The position numbers and the translations under genes are program-made. From positions 1 to 64,000 of the forward strand of contig NZ_PCOV01000011.1 in the NCBI RefSeq assembly GCF_002979435.1: a DNA stretch of 64,000 nt, written 5' to 3'. The stretch is from Microbacterium sp. MYb66. Its GTDB lineage: Bacteria; Actinomycetota; Actinomycetes; Actinomycetales; Microbacteriaceae. Numbering within the stretch: position 1 is the first letter of the stretch; every line of letters begins with the position of its first letter. A model generated the notes under the pieces. That model searched no databases, was not told where the DNA came from, and worked only from the letters and a program-made list of their open reading frames with translations. This document shows positions 1-8,728 of the stretch, one piece after another.

Positions 1-47
1 CCTCCCTCCCCCTTCTCCTTCGCCCCCTTCACACTGAGGTGACCTCC

Positions 48-1493
48 ATGCCAGATTTCGGCGCTCTCGCGCTCCTCCCCATCGTGGTGATCCTGATCGT
101 CGCGGTCGCCACCCGACGCACGCTCTTCGCCCTGTTCTGCGGCACCGTCGCCGGTGCACTGATCCTCGGCGGCTGGGGCGGCTTCGACGTCTGGGTCGAG
201 TACACCGGCAAGGCGCTGTCCAACGAGACGGCGCAGTGGCTGCTGCTGATCGTCGCGCTGTTCGGCATGCTGATGATGCTGTTCGAGAAGTCGGGCATCG
301 TCACCGACTTCGCGAACTGGGCCGAGCGGTTCGTCACCTCCCGCCGCAAGTCGATGGTGCTGACCTTCCTGCTTTCGGTCGTGCTGTTCGTCGACGACTA
401 TCTGAACGTGCTCACCACCGGCACCTCGATGAAGCAGGTCACCGACCGCTACCGGGTGCCGCGTACGCAGCTCGGCGCGATCATGAAGATGACGGCCGCG
501 CCGATCGCCGTCCTCATCCCGGTGTCGACCTGGGCGCTGTTCTTCTCCGGACTGTTCGAGGCGCAGGGCGTCACGGTCGGCGGCACCGGCTTCGGCGCCT
601 ACCTGCAGGCGATCCCGTTCATCTTCTTCGGGTGGGCGGCTCTCGCGGTCGCGCTCCTGATGAGCATCGGCTGGCTGCCGAAGCTCGGCGTGATCAAGCG
701 CGACGCGATCCGCGCGGAGCGGGACGGCGACGTCTTCCCGCTCGGCACCACCGACGACGAGCGGCGAGCCGAGGGTGCGGCGCTGCTGGCCGAGCTCGAG
801 GCCGACGACCCCGACGGGTCGACCGCGCAGCGGGTCGCCACCGCGCTCGCGACCCCGACGGACACCGGGCGGAAGCCGCAGCCCTGGGGCTTCCTGATCG
901 CGATGGCCGTGCTCGTCGGCGTGACGATCGCGACGAACGCCAACGTCGTCGCCGGCACCGCGGCGTCTCTCGCTGTGACGATCGTGATCGTGCTCGTGCA
1001 GCGTCGGCTCCGCATCCGCGGGGTGCTGGATGCTGCGCTCGAAGGCATCGAGAGCATGCTGTTCGTGATGATCCTCACGGTGCTGGCGTTCATGGTGCAG
1101 GAGATGAACATCACCCTGCAGCTCGCGGAGTTCGTGATCCAGGTCACCGAGCCCGTGCTCACCCCGGCGCTGCTCCCGGCGATCGTGTTCGCGGTGTGCG
1201 GCATCTACGCGTACGCCACCGGCTCCTTCTGGGATCTGGCTGCGGTGATCACCCCGGTCGTGCTCCCGCTGGCGCTCGCGCTCGGTGCCGACCCGATCCT
1301 CGCCGGTGCCGCCGTGTTCTCGGGCGCAGCGCTCGGCAGCACGACCTGCCTCTACGGCGACGGGATCATCCTCGCGTCGCGGTCGATCGGCATCAAGCCG
1401 ATCAACCTCATGCTCGCGATCCTGCCGTACGCCGGCATCGCCGCCGGACTGTCGTTCGTGCTCTACCTGGTGACCGGCTTCGTCACGGCGTAG
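48..1493 (+). CDS. NhaC-family Na+/H+ antiporter-like membrane protein
   Basis: A 481-residue polytopic membrane protein, probably a cation/proton or organic-acid antiporter of the NhaC (ion transporter) superfamily. Long hydrophobic segments run through the whole length. The stretch VDDYLNVLTTGTSM near residue 125, followed by conserved TDRYRVPR and then AAPIAVLIPVSTWA, is typical of the family; its paired acidic residues in a membrane segment suit ion binding. A cytoplasmic acidic loop lies near residues 220-280. I chose the ATG at 48 because GAGGTG (36-41) lies 6 nt upstream; an in-frame GTG at 39 is possible but would overlap that site. The ion is not readable from sequence. The next gene is convergent. 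Confidence 0.8.
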   Translation: MPDFGALALLPIVVILIVAVATRRTLFALFCGTVAGALILGGWGGFDVWVEYTGKALSNETAQWLLLIVALFGMLMMLFEKSGIVTDFANWAERFVTSRRKSMVLTFLLSVVLFVDDYLNVLTTGTSMKQVTDRYRVPRTQLGAIMKMTAAPIAVLIPVSTWALFFSGLFEAQGVTVGGTGFGAYLQAIPFIFFGWAALAVALLMSIGWLPKLGVIKRDAIRAERDGDVFPLGTTDDERRAEGAALLAELEADDPDGSTAQRVATALATPTDTGRKPQPWGFLIAMAVLVGVTIATNANVVAGTAASLAVTIVIVLVQRRLRIRGVLDAALEGIESMLFVMILTVLAFMVQEMNITLQLAEFVIQVTEPVLTPALLPAIVFAVCGIYAYATGSFWDLAAVITPVVLPLALALGADPILAGAAVFSGAALGSTTCLYGDGIILASRSIGIKPINLMLAILPYAGIAAGLSFVLYLVTGFVTA

Positions 1494-1522
1494 CCGGGGC
1501 GGACCCGCGCAGACGGCGCGGG

Positions 1523-1819
1523 TCAGCCCAGGGTGGTCAGGATGATGAACGCGGCCTGACCCGCGAAGAACAGGACGAGGAATCCGAGGAGGGCGGCGGC
1601 CAGCGAGAGTCGGCCGTCGAACCCCTCGATCTCGGCGATCCCGATCTTCCGCGCGCGGAAGGCCAGCACGAGGGTGGCGACGCCGAGCGCGAGTTGCACC
1701 CACGGGCTGCCGACGCCGATGACCTTCGGGAACGCGATCAGCAGACCGCCGATCACGCCCGTCGCGATGCCGATCCAGGTGAGGATGCGGACGTTGCGGC
1801 GGGCGTTCTCGGCAGACAT
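1523..1819 (-). CDS. Small three-helix membrane protein, unknown function
   Basis: A 98-residue hydrophobic protein with three likely membrane helices (about residues 11-30, 37-55 and 75-97) and a short polar loop containing RARKIGIAEIEG. I do not recognise a named family. The ATG at 1819 is supported by a TAGGCT -10-like element 7 nt upstream on the minus strand, the leaderless pattern seen often in this window. It lies just downstream of mntH on the same strand (20-bp gap). It may be co-expressed with mntH, but the separate promoter suggests independent transcription. Confidence 0.6.
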   Translation of the reverse strand: MSAENARRNVRILTWIGIATGVIGGLLIAFPKVIGVGSPWVQLALGVATLVLAFRARKIGIAEIEGFDGRLSLAAALLGFLVLFFAGQAAFIILTTLG

Positions 1820-1839
1820 GCTGTCGAGCCTATCCGGGC

Positions 1840-3132
1840 TCAGGCACCGGTCAGCACCAGCCAGAGCAGCGCCCCGTTGAGCGCGATCAGCAGGACGGAT
1901 GCCAGGATGCCGGCCGCCGTCGTCCACCGCCGGTTCACCCAGGCGCCGAGGGTCCGCCGCTGGGCGGTGAGCACGACCAGCGGGATCAGCGCGAAGGGGA
2001 TGCCGAACGAGAGCACCACCTGGCTGAGCACCAGCGCGAGGGTCGGGTCGATGCCGATCCCGAGGATCAGGAGTGCGGGGATGAGCGTCACCAACCGGCG
2101 CGCGAGGAGCGGGATGCGCACATGCAGCAGACCGTGCATGATCTCTGCTCCGGCATAGGCGCCCACCGACGTCGATGCCAGTCCCGAGGCGAGCAGCCCG
2201 ACGGCGAAGAGCGTCGCGACGACCGGGCCGAGTCCCGCGGAGAGCGCGGCGTGCGCGCCTTCCAGCGAGTCGGTGCCTTCGACGCCCGCGAGGTTCGCGG
2301 CGGCGAGCAGCAGGATGCAGAGGTTGACGGAGCCGGCGATCACCATCGCGATCGAGACGTCCCAGCGGGTGGCGGTGAGCAGGCGGCGGATGCGCGAGGT
2401 CTCGGTGCGCACGGCCTCGTCGCCGGCGTGGGCGGTCGTGGCGCCGAAGCGGTCGCGGGCGAGGGAGGAGTGCGCGTAGATCGCATGCGGCATGATCGTC
2501 GCGCCGAGGATGGATGCTGCCAGCAGCACGGAGCCGGTGCCCTCGAAGCGCGGCACCATTCCGCCGAGCACGCCCGCCGGGTCCGGCGGCGCGACGAAGA
2601 CGCCCGCGACGAACCCGATCGTGATGATCGCCATCAGTCCGATGATCACGAACTCGAACGGGCGCGCACCGCCGCGGTTCTGCACCGTGAGCAGGATCAT
2701 CGAGACCGCGCCGGTGATCAGTCCGCCCAGGAGCAGCGGCACGTCGAACAGCAGGTTCAGCGCGACCGCGCCGCCGATGACCTCGGCGAGGTCGGTCGCC
2801 ATCGCGACGAGCTCGGCCTGCAGCCAGTACGCGCGTCGTGCCCACGGGCGGCGCAGACGCGTGCCCAGCACCTCGGGGAGGCTCTGCCCCGTGACGACGC
2901 CCAGCTTGGCCGAGAGGTACTGGATCAGCCACGCCATCACGTTTCCCGCCAGCACGACCCACACCAGCAGGTAGCCGTACTGCGCTCCGGCGGTCATGTT
3001 GCTCGCGACGTTGCCCGGGTCGAGGTACGCGACGCCCGCGACGAGGGCGGGTCCGAGCAGCCAGAGGCTGCGAGGTGCACTCGCCGGAGGGGCGGTCAGG
3101 GTCGGCAGCGGGAGCGAGGTATTTTTAGGCAC
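1840..3132 (-). CDS. mntH: Nramp-family Mn2+/divalent metal transporter
   Basis: A 430-residue Nramp protein that imports Mn2+ (or Fe2+) with protons across the cytoplasmic membrane. The metal-site motifs are present: DPGN in the first membrane helix (about residue 38) and MPHAIYAHSSL in the sixth. The helix-rich length matches the family. The GTG start at 3132 has no ribosome-binding site. TACGGT sits exactly 6 nt upstream (minus strand), so a leaderless mRNA is likely. Two DtxR/MntR-like palindromes cover the promoter and start codon, implying repression by metal-loaded MntR. No mntR gene lies in the window. Confidence 0.92.
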   Translation of the reverse strand: MPKNTSLPLPTLTAPPASAPRSLWLLGPALVAGVAYLDPGNVASNMTAGAQYGYLLVWVVLAGNVMAWLIQYLSAKLGVVTGQSLPEVLGTRLRRPWARRAYWLQAELVAMATDLAEVIGGAVALNLLFDVPLLLGGLITGAVSMILLTVQNRGGARPFEFVIIGLMAIITIGFVAGVFVAPPDPAGVLGGMVPRFEGTGSVLLAASILGATIMPHAIYAHSSLARDRFGATTAHAGDEAVRTETSRIRRLLTATRWDVSIAMVIAGSVNLCILLLAAANLAGVEGTDSLEGAHAALSAGLGPVVATLFAVGLLASGLASTSVGAYAGAEIMHGLLHVRIPLLARRLVTLIPALLILGIGIDPTLALVLSQVVLSFGIPFALIPLVVLTAQRRTLGAWVNRRWTTAAGILASVLLIALNGALLWLVLTGA

Positions 3133-3167
3133 ACCGAAACCGTAGCGTATTTTTCGGTGGACCTAAA
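3124..3167. promoter_or_regulatory. Two DtxR/MntR-type operators at the mntH promoter
   Basis: Two 16-bp imperfect palindromes, TTTAGG-CACA-CCGAAA (3124-3139) and TTTCGG-TGGA-CCTAAA (3152-3167), share the pattern TTTnGG-N4-CCnAAA and are 28 bp apart centre to centre. The pair is also an inverted repeat of one site relative to the other. Actinobacterial DtxR/MntR boxes have this TTAGG...CCTAA look. The first overlaps the GTG start of mntH; the second lies near the expected -35. Binding by MntR is inferred from the target gene. Confidence 0.65.
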
Positions 3168-3203
3168 TATCTTCGTGCCCTGCCGCGACGATAGCCTGGC
3201 GGG

Positions 3204-3884
3204 ATGGATGACGCCGCGCCGAACAGCACGAACCCCGACGGTCCGGCGGACGCGGTGCGCACGGGGTCGATCGCTCAGCCCGGGTACGGCGTCGGTCCCT
3301 GGCCCGGCGGGGAGGAGGCGTGGCCCGACGGGGAGCAGTACGACCCCGAGCTCCTCGCGGCCGGCGACACCCGCAACGTGATCGACCGCTATCGCTACTG
3401 GCGGATGGAGGCGATCGTCGCCGACCTCGACACGCAGCGGCATCCGTTCCACGTCGCGATCGAGAACTGGCAGCACGACATGAACATCGGGTCGATCGTG
3501 CGCAGCGCCAACGCCTTCCTCGCCGACACCGTGCACATCATCGGGCGGCGCCGGTGGAACAAGCGCGGGGCCATGGTCACCGACCGGTACCAGCACGTCG
3601 TGCACCACGAAGACGTCGAGACCTTCGCCGCCTGGGCTGCTGCCGAGGGGCTCCCGATCATCGCGGTCGACAACGTCGACGGCGCTGTGCCCGTCGATCG
3701 CGCCGAGCTCCCGCAGCGGTGCGTGCTGCTCTTCGGCCAGGAAGGACCGGGGCTCTCCGCCGAAGCGCTCGCCGCGGCATCCGCCCACATCGAGATCACG
3801 CAGTACGGCTCGACCCGCTCGATCAACGCCAGCGCCGCGGCCGCGGTGATCATGTACGAGTGGTGCCGGAGATACGCCGGCTGA
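3204..3884 (+). CDS. TrmH/SpoU-family RNA 2'-O-methyltransferase
   Basis: A 226-residue SPOUT methyltransferase that probably uses S-adenosylmethionine to methylate a ribose 2'-OH in tRNA or rRNA. The three family motifs are clear: HDMNIGSIVRSANAF (motif 1, catalytic Asn/Arg), LLFGQEGPGLS (motif 2) and STRSINASAAAAVIMYEW (motif 3), which form the trefoil-knot cofactor site. An unusual Gly/Pro/Asp-rich N-terminal extension of about 70 residues precedes the domain. The ATG at 3204 has TAGCCT exactly 6 nt upstream, so it is probably leaderless. Divergent from mntH. The RNA target cannot be told from sequence. Confidence 0.88.
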   Translation: MDDAAPNSTNPDGPADAVRTGSIAQPGYGVGPWPGGEEAWPDGEQYDPELLAAGDTRNVIDRYRYWRMEAIVADLDTQRHPFHVAIENWQHDMNIGSIVRSANAFLADTVHIIGRRRWNKRGAMVTDRYQHVVHHEDVETFAAWAAAEGLPIIAVDNVDGAVPVDRAELPQRCVLLFGQEGPGLSAEALAAASAHIEITQYGSTRSINASAAAAVIMYEWCRRYAG

Positions 3885-3953
3885 GGGCTCACCGGAACCC
3901 CTCGACAGGCGACATCCGCGGGCGTAGCGTGAGTGCCGATCGAGGAGGTCGAC

Positions 3954-4421
3954 ATGGCGGTCGTCACGCCCATCCGTCCCTATCTGTGGTTCGTCGACAG
4001 GGCGCAGGAGGCGATGGAGTACTACGTCTCGGTGTTTCCGAACTCGTCGATCGACCGGGTGACCCTGTACCCGGATGAGAACCTCAGCGAGCACTTCGAG
4101 GGGATGTCCGGGAAGGTCATCAACGGCGAGTTCACCCTGAACGGCACACGCTTCGGCTGCATCGACGGAGGACCTGAGTTCACCTTCAACGAGGCGATCT
4201 CCTTCGTGATCGAGTGCGCCGACCAGGACGAGATCGACCACTACTGGCAGGCTCTCTCCGCGGTTCCGGAGTCGGAGGCCTGCGGGTGGTGCAAGGACCG
4301 GTTCGGCGTCAGCTGGCAGGTGGTCCCCGCCGGCCTCGACCTGCTGCAGCAGCGGCCGGAGCAGATCCAGGCGCTGATGCACATGAAGAAGATCGTGATC
4401 GCGGAACTCGAGATCGCCTGA
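3954..4421 (+). CDS. VOC superfamily protein (PhnB / 3-dmu-9_3-mt type)
   Basis: A 155-residue glyoxalase/bleomycin-resistance fold protein of the PhnB-like group. It begins with IRPYLWFVDRAQEAMEYYVS, the usual first beta-alpha unit, then FPNSSID, NGTRFGCIDGG and DRFGVSWQVVP, all typical of the family. Members are often annotated as methyltransferases, but most have no proven activity. GAGGAGG lies 5 nt before the ATG at 3954, which excludes an earlier in-frame GTG at 3933. The gene is alone between two unrelated genes, so context gives no substrate. Confidence 0.8.
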   Translation: MAVVTPIRPYLWFVDRAQEAMEYYVSVFPNSSIDRVTLYPDENLSEHFEGMSGKVINGEFTLNGTRFGCIDGGPEFTFNEAISFVIECADQDEIDHYWQALSAVPESEACGWCKDRFGVSWQVVPAGLDLLQQRPEQIQALMHMKKIVIAELEIA

Positions 4422-4586
4422 GCCCGCGTTCCGCGGCGGGGATGAACAGCGCGGTCAGCCGCGGTCGATGCCGAAGAGGTGGCGGTGGATCGCGTTGACA
4501 TCGCTATCCAGGTGATCGATGCGCCCGTGCCCCGAGCCGATTCCGGAGGGTGGGGATAAGCCCTTCGAGCCGGTTTCCGTGCAGAG

Positions 4587-5909
4587 TCAGACGGTGGCGG
4601 CGAGCCATCGACCCGAGCGCACGCGCCACCCCAGGGTGGCGAGCCGGGCGAGCAGATACACGCCGAAGAACGCGACCGCGAGCCAGATGAGGCCGGCGGC
4701 GCCGTCGACTCCGGTCGCGGCGATGATCCACAGTGCCGGCAGGAACGGCACCAGGTTCAGGCCTCCGGCGATCGCGAGGTACCGGGCATCGTTCGCGCCC
4801 ATGAGTACCCCGTCGAGGACGAACACGACGCCGGCGATCGGCTGCGCGACCGCGAGCACCAGCAGCGCCGGCTGCACGAGCGCGGCGATCTCGGGGTCGC
4901 CCGTGAAGACGATGCCGAGCACCCCGGACAGCGCGGCGATCAGACCGCCGACGATCACGCCGAACCACGCGCCCCAGGCGACGGTGCGGCCCAGCACGCG
5001 ATGCACCTGCTGCTCGTCTCCGGCGCCGAGCTCCTTGCCGATGAGCGCCTGCGCGGCGATCGCGAGCGCATCGAGCGCGAAGGCCGCGGCCGAGAAGATT
5101 GTGAACACGATCTGCCAGCCGGCCAGCTCCTCGGTGCCGACCCCGGTCGCGACGCCCACGGTCGCGAGCAGGGCCACGCGCAGGCTGACGGTGCGCAGGA
5201 ACAGCCACCCTCCCGACGTCGCCGTGCTGCGGATGCCGGCGCGCTGGGCGCGGAGCGAGGCGCTGTGGCGGGTGGCGAGGCGGCGGACGACCAGCACGTA
5301 GGCGGCGACCATGCCCCACTGCGCGGTCACGGTGCCTGCGGCAGAGCCGGCGATGCCCCAGCCGAATCCGTAGATGAACAGCCAGTTCAGCAGGGCGTTG
5401 ACGCCGAAGCCGAGCCCCGCGATCCACAGCGGAGTCATGGTGTCCTGCATCCCGCGCAGCAGGCCGGTCGCGGCGAACACGATGAGCATGGCCGGCAGAC
5501 CCCACATCGAGATGACGAGGTATTCGTTGGCCTGCGCCGCGACGGCCTCCCCTGCGCCGAACAGCGACACGAGCCACGGGGAGGAGACCGCGCCGACCAC
5601 GGCGAGCACGGCGCCGAGGCCGAGCGCGAGCCACATGCCGTTGACGCCGACCGACACGGCCTCACCCGGCTGCCCCGCACCGAAACGACGGGCGACGGCC
5701 GGGGTGGTCGAGTAGGCGAGGAAGACCATGAGCCCGACGATGGTCTGCAGCACGGCTCCGGCGATGCCGAGCCCGGCGAGCGGCGTCGTGCCGAGGTGCC
5801 CGACCAGTGCCGCATCCACGATCAGGAATGCGGGTTCCGCGATCAGCGCGCCGAGTGCGGGGACGGCGAGGCGCAGGATCTCTCGATTGAGGGAGGCGCG
5901 CGCGATCAT
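4587..5909 (-). CDS. MATE-family efflux transporter (DinF-like)
   Basis: A 440-residue multidrug and toxin extrusion protein of the inner membrane, expected to export cationic compounds against Na+ or H+. The start LNREILRLAVPALGAL and the following FLIVDAALVGHLG are characteristic of the DinF branch, and hydrophobicity fits 12 helices in two repeats. The ATG at 5909 has TAGGCT exactly 6 nt upstream on the minus strand; the GGAGG directly abutting the ATG is too close to act as a ribosome-binding site, so leaderless initiation is more likely. Substrate unknown. The 165-bp gap on its 3' side (4422-4586) shows no gene or clear terminator. Confidence 0.88.
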   Translation of the reverse strand: MIARASLNREILRLAVPALGALIAEPAFLIVDAALVGHLGTTPLAGLGIAGAVLQTIVGLMVFLAYSTTPAVARRFGAGQPGEAVSVGVNGMWLALGLGAVLAVVGAVSSPWLVSLFGAGEAVAAQANEYLVISMWGLPAMLIVFAATGLLRGMQDTMTPLWIAGLGFGVNALLNWLFIYGFGWGIAGSAAGTVTAQWGMVAAYVLVVRRLATRHSASLRAQRAGIRSTATSGGWLFLRTVSLRVALLATVGVATGVGTEELAGWQIVFTIFSAAAFALDALAIAAQALIGKELGAGDEQQVHRVLGRTVAWGAWFGVIVGGLIAALSGVLGIVFTGDPEIAALVQPALLVLAVAQPIAGVVFVLDGVLMGANDARYLAIAGGLNLVPFLPALWIIAATGVDGAAGLIWLAVAFFGVYLLARLATLGWRVRSGRWLAATV

Positions 5910-6037
5910 CCTCCGAGCCTATGACCTGACGCGGACCTCAGCCGCCCGCCTGACGGGTCCCGGAGCCGGGCGGGGTCGGCCGCGGGACGGGTCCCGGTCG
6001 TAGGGTGGAAGGGAGCTCGATGCCACGGAGGTGCATC

Positions 6038-6586
6038 ATGACCGACCCCAGGGAAGCGGCGGCCCGGTACCGTGCCGCGCAGCAGCAGGACCGGAACGCA
6101 GACGCCGACGCCGAGTCGGGCACGCCGCCCGGGATCGCCGCGGCGGTCGATCGAGCCGCGTTCATCGAGACCGCGATCCAGGTGGCGATCCGTCGCGGCG
6201 AGTTCGACGATCTGCCCGGCGCGGGCAAGCCGCTCGAGGGACTCGGCAGCCACCACGACCCGGACTGGTGGATACGCCGCAAGATCGAGACCGAGAACCT
6301 CACCGGACTCGGCCCGCCCGCCATCCTGCTGCGCACCGAGGACCGGGAGCTGAACGACCAGCTCGACCTGCTCGGCCGGGAGTCGGACGTGCGGGATGTG
6401 GTCGATGACTTCAATCGTCGTGTGCGCGAGGCGCGACGCCAGCTCCAGGGTGGGCCTCCCGTGGTGACCGAGCCGCGCGACGTCGACGCCGAGGTCGTGG
6501 CGTGGGCGGAGCGCCGCGCGGCTCGGCCCGCGGCATCCGTTCCGGAGCAGCCGCGTCGGCGGCGCTTCGGGCGCCGCACGCGCTGA
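6038..6586 (+). CDS. DUF1992 protein (DnaJ-homologue subfamily C member 28 conserved domain)
   Basis: A 182-residue soluble protein. The central region (about residues 40-105) has the DUF1992 signature: AIRRGEFDDLPGAGKPLEG followed by a WW/R-rich strand and an acidic helix. The domain is also found in eukaryotic DNAJC28 but has no established biochemical role. The C-terminus is rich in Arg (RRRRFGRRTR), which may bind nucleic acid or membrane. The ATG at 6038 follows GGAGGTG with good spacing; an upstream ATG at 6005 would add a poorly coding leader. No J-domain is present. Confidence 0.75.
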   Translation: MTDPREAAARYRAAQQQDRNADADAESGTPPGIAAAVDRAAFIETAIQVAIRRGEFDDLPGAGKPLEGLGSHHDPDWWIRRKIETENLTGLGPPAILLRTEDRELNDQLDLLGRESDVRDVVDDFNRRVREARRQLQGGPPVVTEPRDVDAEVVAWAERRAARPAASVPEQPRRRRFGRRTR

Positions 6587-6653
6587 GCCCCGTGCCGTCG
6601 CCGTGTGACCTCTTCTCGACACCGTGGGGGAGGCGGGCCATAGGCTGGGGCGC

Positions 6654-8618
6654 ATGACTGACGTTCTTCCCGTGGGCCTCGCCCTTGATGAGTTCAGCTC
6701 CGACATCCGCCCGCAGGACGACCTCTATCGGCACGTCAACGGCGCCTGGCTCGCCCGCACCGAGATCCCGGGCGACAAGGCGCGCTGGGGCTCGTTCCAC
6801 CTGCTCGCCGAGCAGGCCGAGAAAGACGTCCGCACGATCATCGAGGAATCGCAGGATGCCGAGGAGGGCACGCTCGCCCGCAAGATCGGCGACCTGTTCG
6901 CGAGCTTCATGGACACCGAGCGCATCGATGCCGCCGGAGTCGCTCCGCTGGCCGAGACCCTCGCCGAGATCGACGCGATCGCCGACATCCCGACGTTCCT
7001 GCGCACCGTCGGCGCCTACGACCGTGACGGTCGCGCGGCCGTGATCGGCCTCTACGTCGACGGCGACCCCGGCAACCCCGAGCGCTACCTGCCGGTGCTC
7101 GTGCAGGCCGGTCTGTCGCTCCCGGACGAGAGCTACTTCCGCCTCGACACGTTCGCCGACACCAGGGCCGCCTACCGCGCGCACCTCGAGCGGCTGCTCG
7201 GCCTCGCCGGCGTCGCGGATGCCGCAAAGAACGCCGACCGCGCGATCACGCTCGAGACGGAGCTCGCCGGTCACCACTGGGACAACGTGCGCAGCCGCGA
7301 CGCGGTGGCGACCTACAACCTCAAGACGTGGGACGAGCTGCAGGCGCTCGCCGGCGTCGACCTCACCCCGTGGCGCGAGGCAGTCTCGCCGTCGAATCCC
7401 GCTGCCTTCGACGAGGTCGTCGTCTCGCAGCCGAGCTTCTTCGAGGGCCTCGGCTCTCTGCTGACTCCCGAGCATCTGGACGACTGGAAGGCGTGGCTGC
7501 GGGCCAAGGCCGTGCACGCCGCCGCCCCGTACCTGACCGACGATCTGGTGCAGGAGAACTTCTCGTTCTACGGCACCGAGCTCACCGGTGTGCCCACTCT
7601 CCGCGAGCGCTGGAAGCGTGGCGTCTCGCTCACCGAGGGCGCCCTCGGCGAAGCCATCGGGAAGGTCTACGTCGAGCGGCACTACCCGCCGACGGCGAAG
7701 GCCGCGATGGACGAGCTGGTCGAGAACCTCATCGAGGCGTATCGGCAGAGCATCACCGATCTCGAGTGGATGACGGCCGAGACCCGTGAGCGCGCGCTCG
7801 CCAAGCTCGACTCCTTCACGCCGAAGATCGGACACCCCGAGGTGTGGCGCGACTACTCGAGTCTCGAGATCGACCGCGCCGACCTGTTCGGCAACGTGCG
7901 GCGCGCATCGATCTTCGAGCACGACCGCAACGTCGACAAGGTCGGCAAGCCCATCGACCGCCTCGAGTGGCACATGCCGCCGCAGATGGTCAACGCGTAC
8001 TACAACCCGTCGATGAACGAGATCGTCTTCCCCGCGGCGATCCTGCAGTACCCGTTCTTCGACGCCGGACGAGATGCCGCCGCGAACTACGGCGGCATCG
8101 GCGCGGTCATCGGCCATGAGATCGGTCACGGCTTCGACGATCAGGGCAGCCGCTACGACGGCGACGGGCGACTCGAGGACTGGTGGACCGATGCCGACCG
8201 CTCGGCGTTCGAGGAGCGCACCAAGGCCCTCATCGCGCAGTACGACGCGCTGGTCCCCGAAGGGCTCGACGCCGAGCACCACGTCAACGGAGCCCTCACG
8301 ATCGGCGAGAACATCGGCGACCTCGGCGGCCTCGGCATCGCGCTCAAGGCCTACGAGCTGTCGCTCGGCGGCGAGGAGGCTCCGGTCATCGACGGCTACA
8401 CGGGCGTGCAGCGCCTGCTGCTGTCGTGGGCGCAGGTGTGGCAGCAGAAGAGCCGCGACGCCGAGACGCTGCGGCTGCTGACGATCGATCCGCACTCGCC
8501 GAACGAGTTCCGGTGCAACCAGATCGTCCGCAACATCGACGCCTTCTATCGGGCCTTCGACGTGGCCGAGTCCGACGCGCTGTGGCTCCCCGAGGCGTCC
8601 CGGGTGACCATCTGGTGA
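6654..8618 (+). CDS. M13-family zinc metallopeptidase (PepO / neprilysin-like)
   Basis: A 654-residue M13 endopeptidase, full length for bacterial members. The zinc site VIGHEIGHGFDDQGSRYD carries HExxH (about residue 485), the downstream GENIGDLGG supplies the third ligand Glu, and CNQIVRN plus a C-terminal Trp match the family end. The N-terminal PQDDLYRHVNGAWL is the usual M13 opening. There is no signal peptide, so it is probably a cytoplasmic oligopeptidase. TAGGCT lies 7 nt before the ATG at 6654, supporting this start and a leaderless mRNA. Confidence 0.93.
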   Translation: MTDVLPVGLALDEFSSDIRPQDDLYRHVNGAWLARTEIPGDKARWGSFHLLAEQAEKDVRTIIEESQDAEEGTLARKIGDLFASFMDTERIDAAGVAPLAETLAEIDAIADIPTFLRTVGAYDRDGRAAVIGLYVDGDPGNPERYLPVLVQAGLSLPDESYFRLDTFADTRAAYRAHLERLLGLAGVADAAKNADRAITLETELAGHHWDNVRSRDAVATYNLKTWDELQALAGVDLTPWREAVSPSNPAAFDEVVVSQPSFFEGLGSLLTPEHLDDWKAWLRAKAVHAAAPYLTDDLVQENFSFYGTELTGVPTLRERWKRGVSLTEGALGEAIGKVYVERHYPPTAKAAMDELVENLIEAYRQSITDLEWMTAETRERALAKLDSFTPKIGHPEVWRDYSSLEIDRADLFGNVRRASIFEHDRNVDKVGKPIDRLEWHMPPQMVNAYYNPSMNEIVFPAAILQYPFFDAGRDAAANYGGIGAVIGHEIGHGFDDQGSRYDGDGRLEDWWTDADRSAFEERTKALIAQYDALVPEGLDAEHHVNGALTIGENIGDLGGLGIALKAYELSLGGEEAPVIDGYTGVQRLLLSWAQVWQQKSRDAETLRLLTIDPHSPNEFRCNQIVRNIDAFYRAFDVAESDALWLPEASRVTIW

Positions 8619-8728
8619 CCAATCGTCCGACTCTGTGAGGCATCCCCCGGCGGTGGGGTTACGATAGCCCTGCCGCTGGGGAGCGCTTCCCCGCGGTATC
8701 CCGCAAATCCCCCTCGTAAGGATCACGT

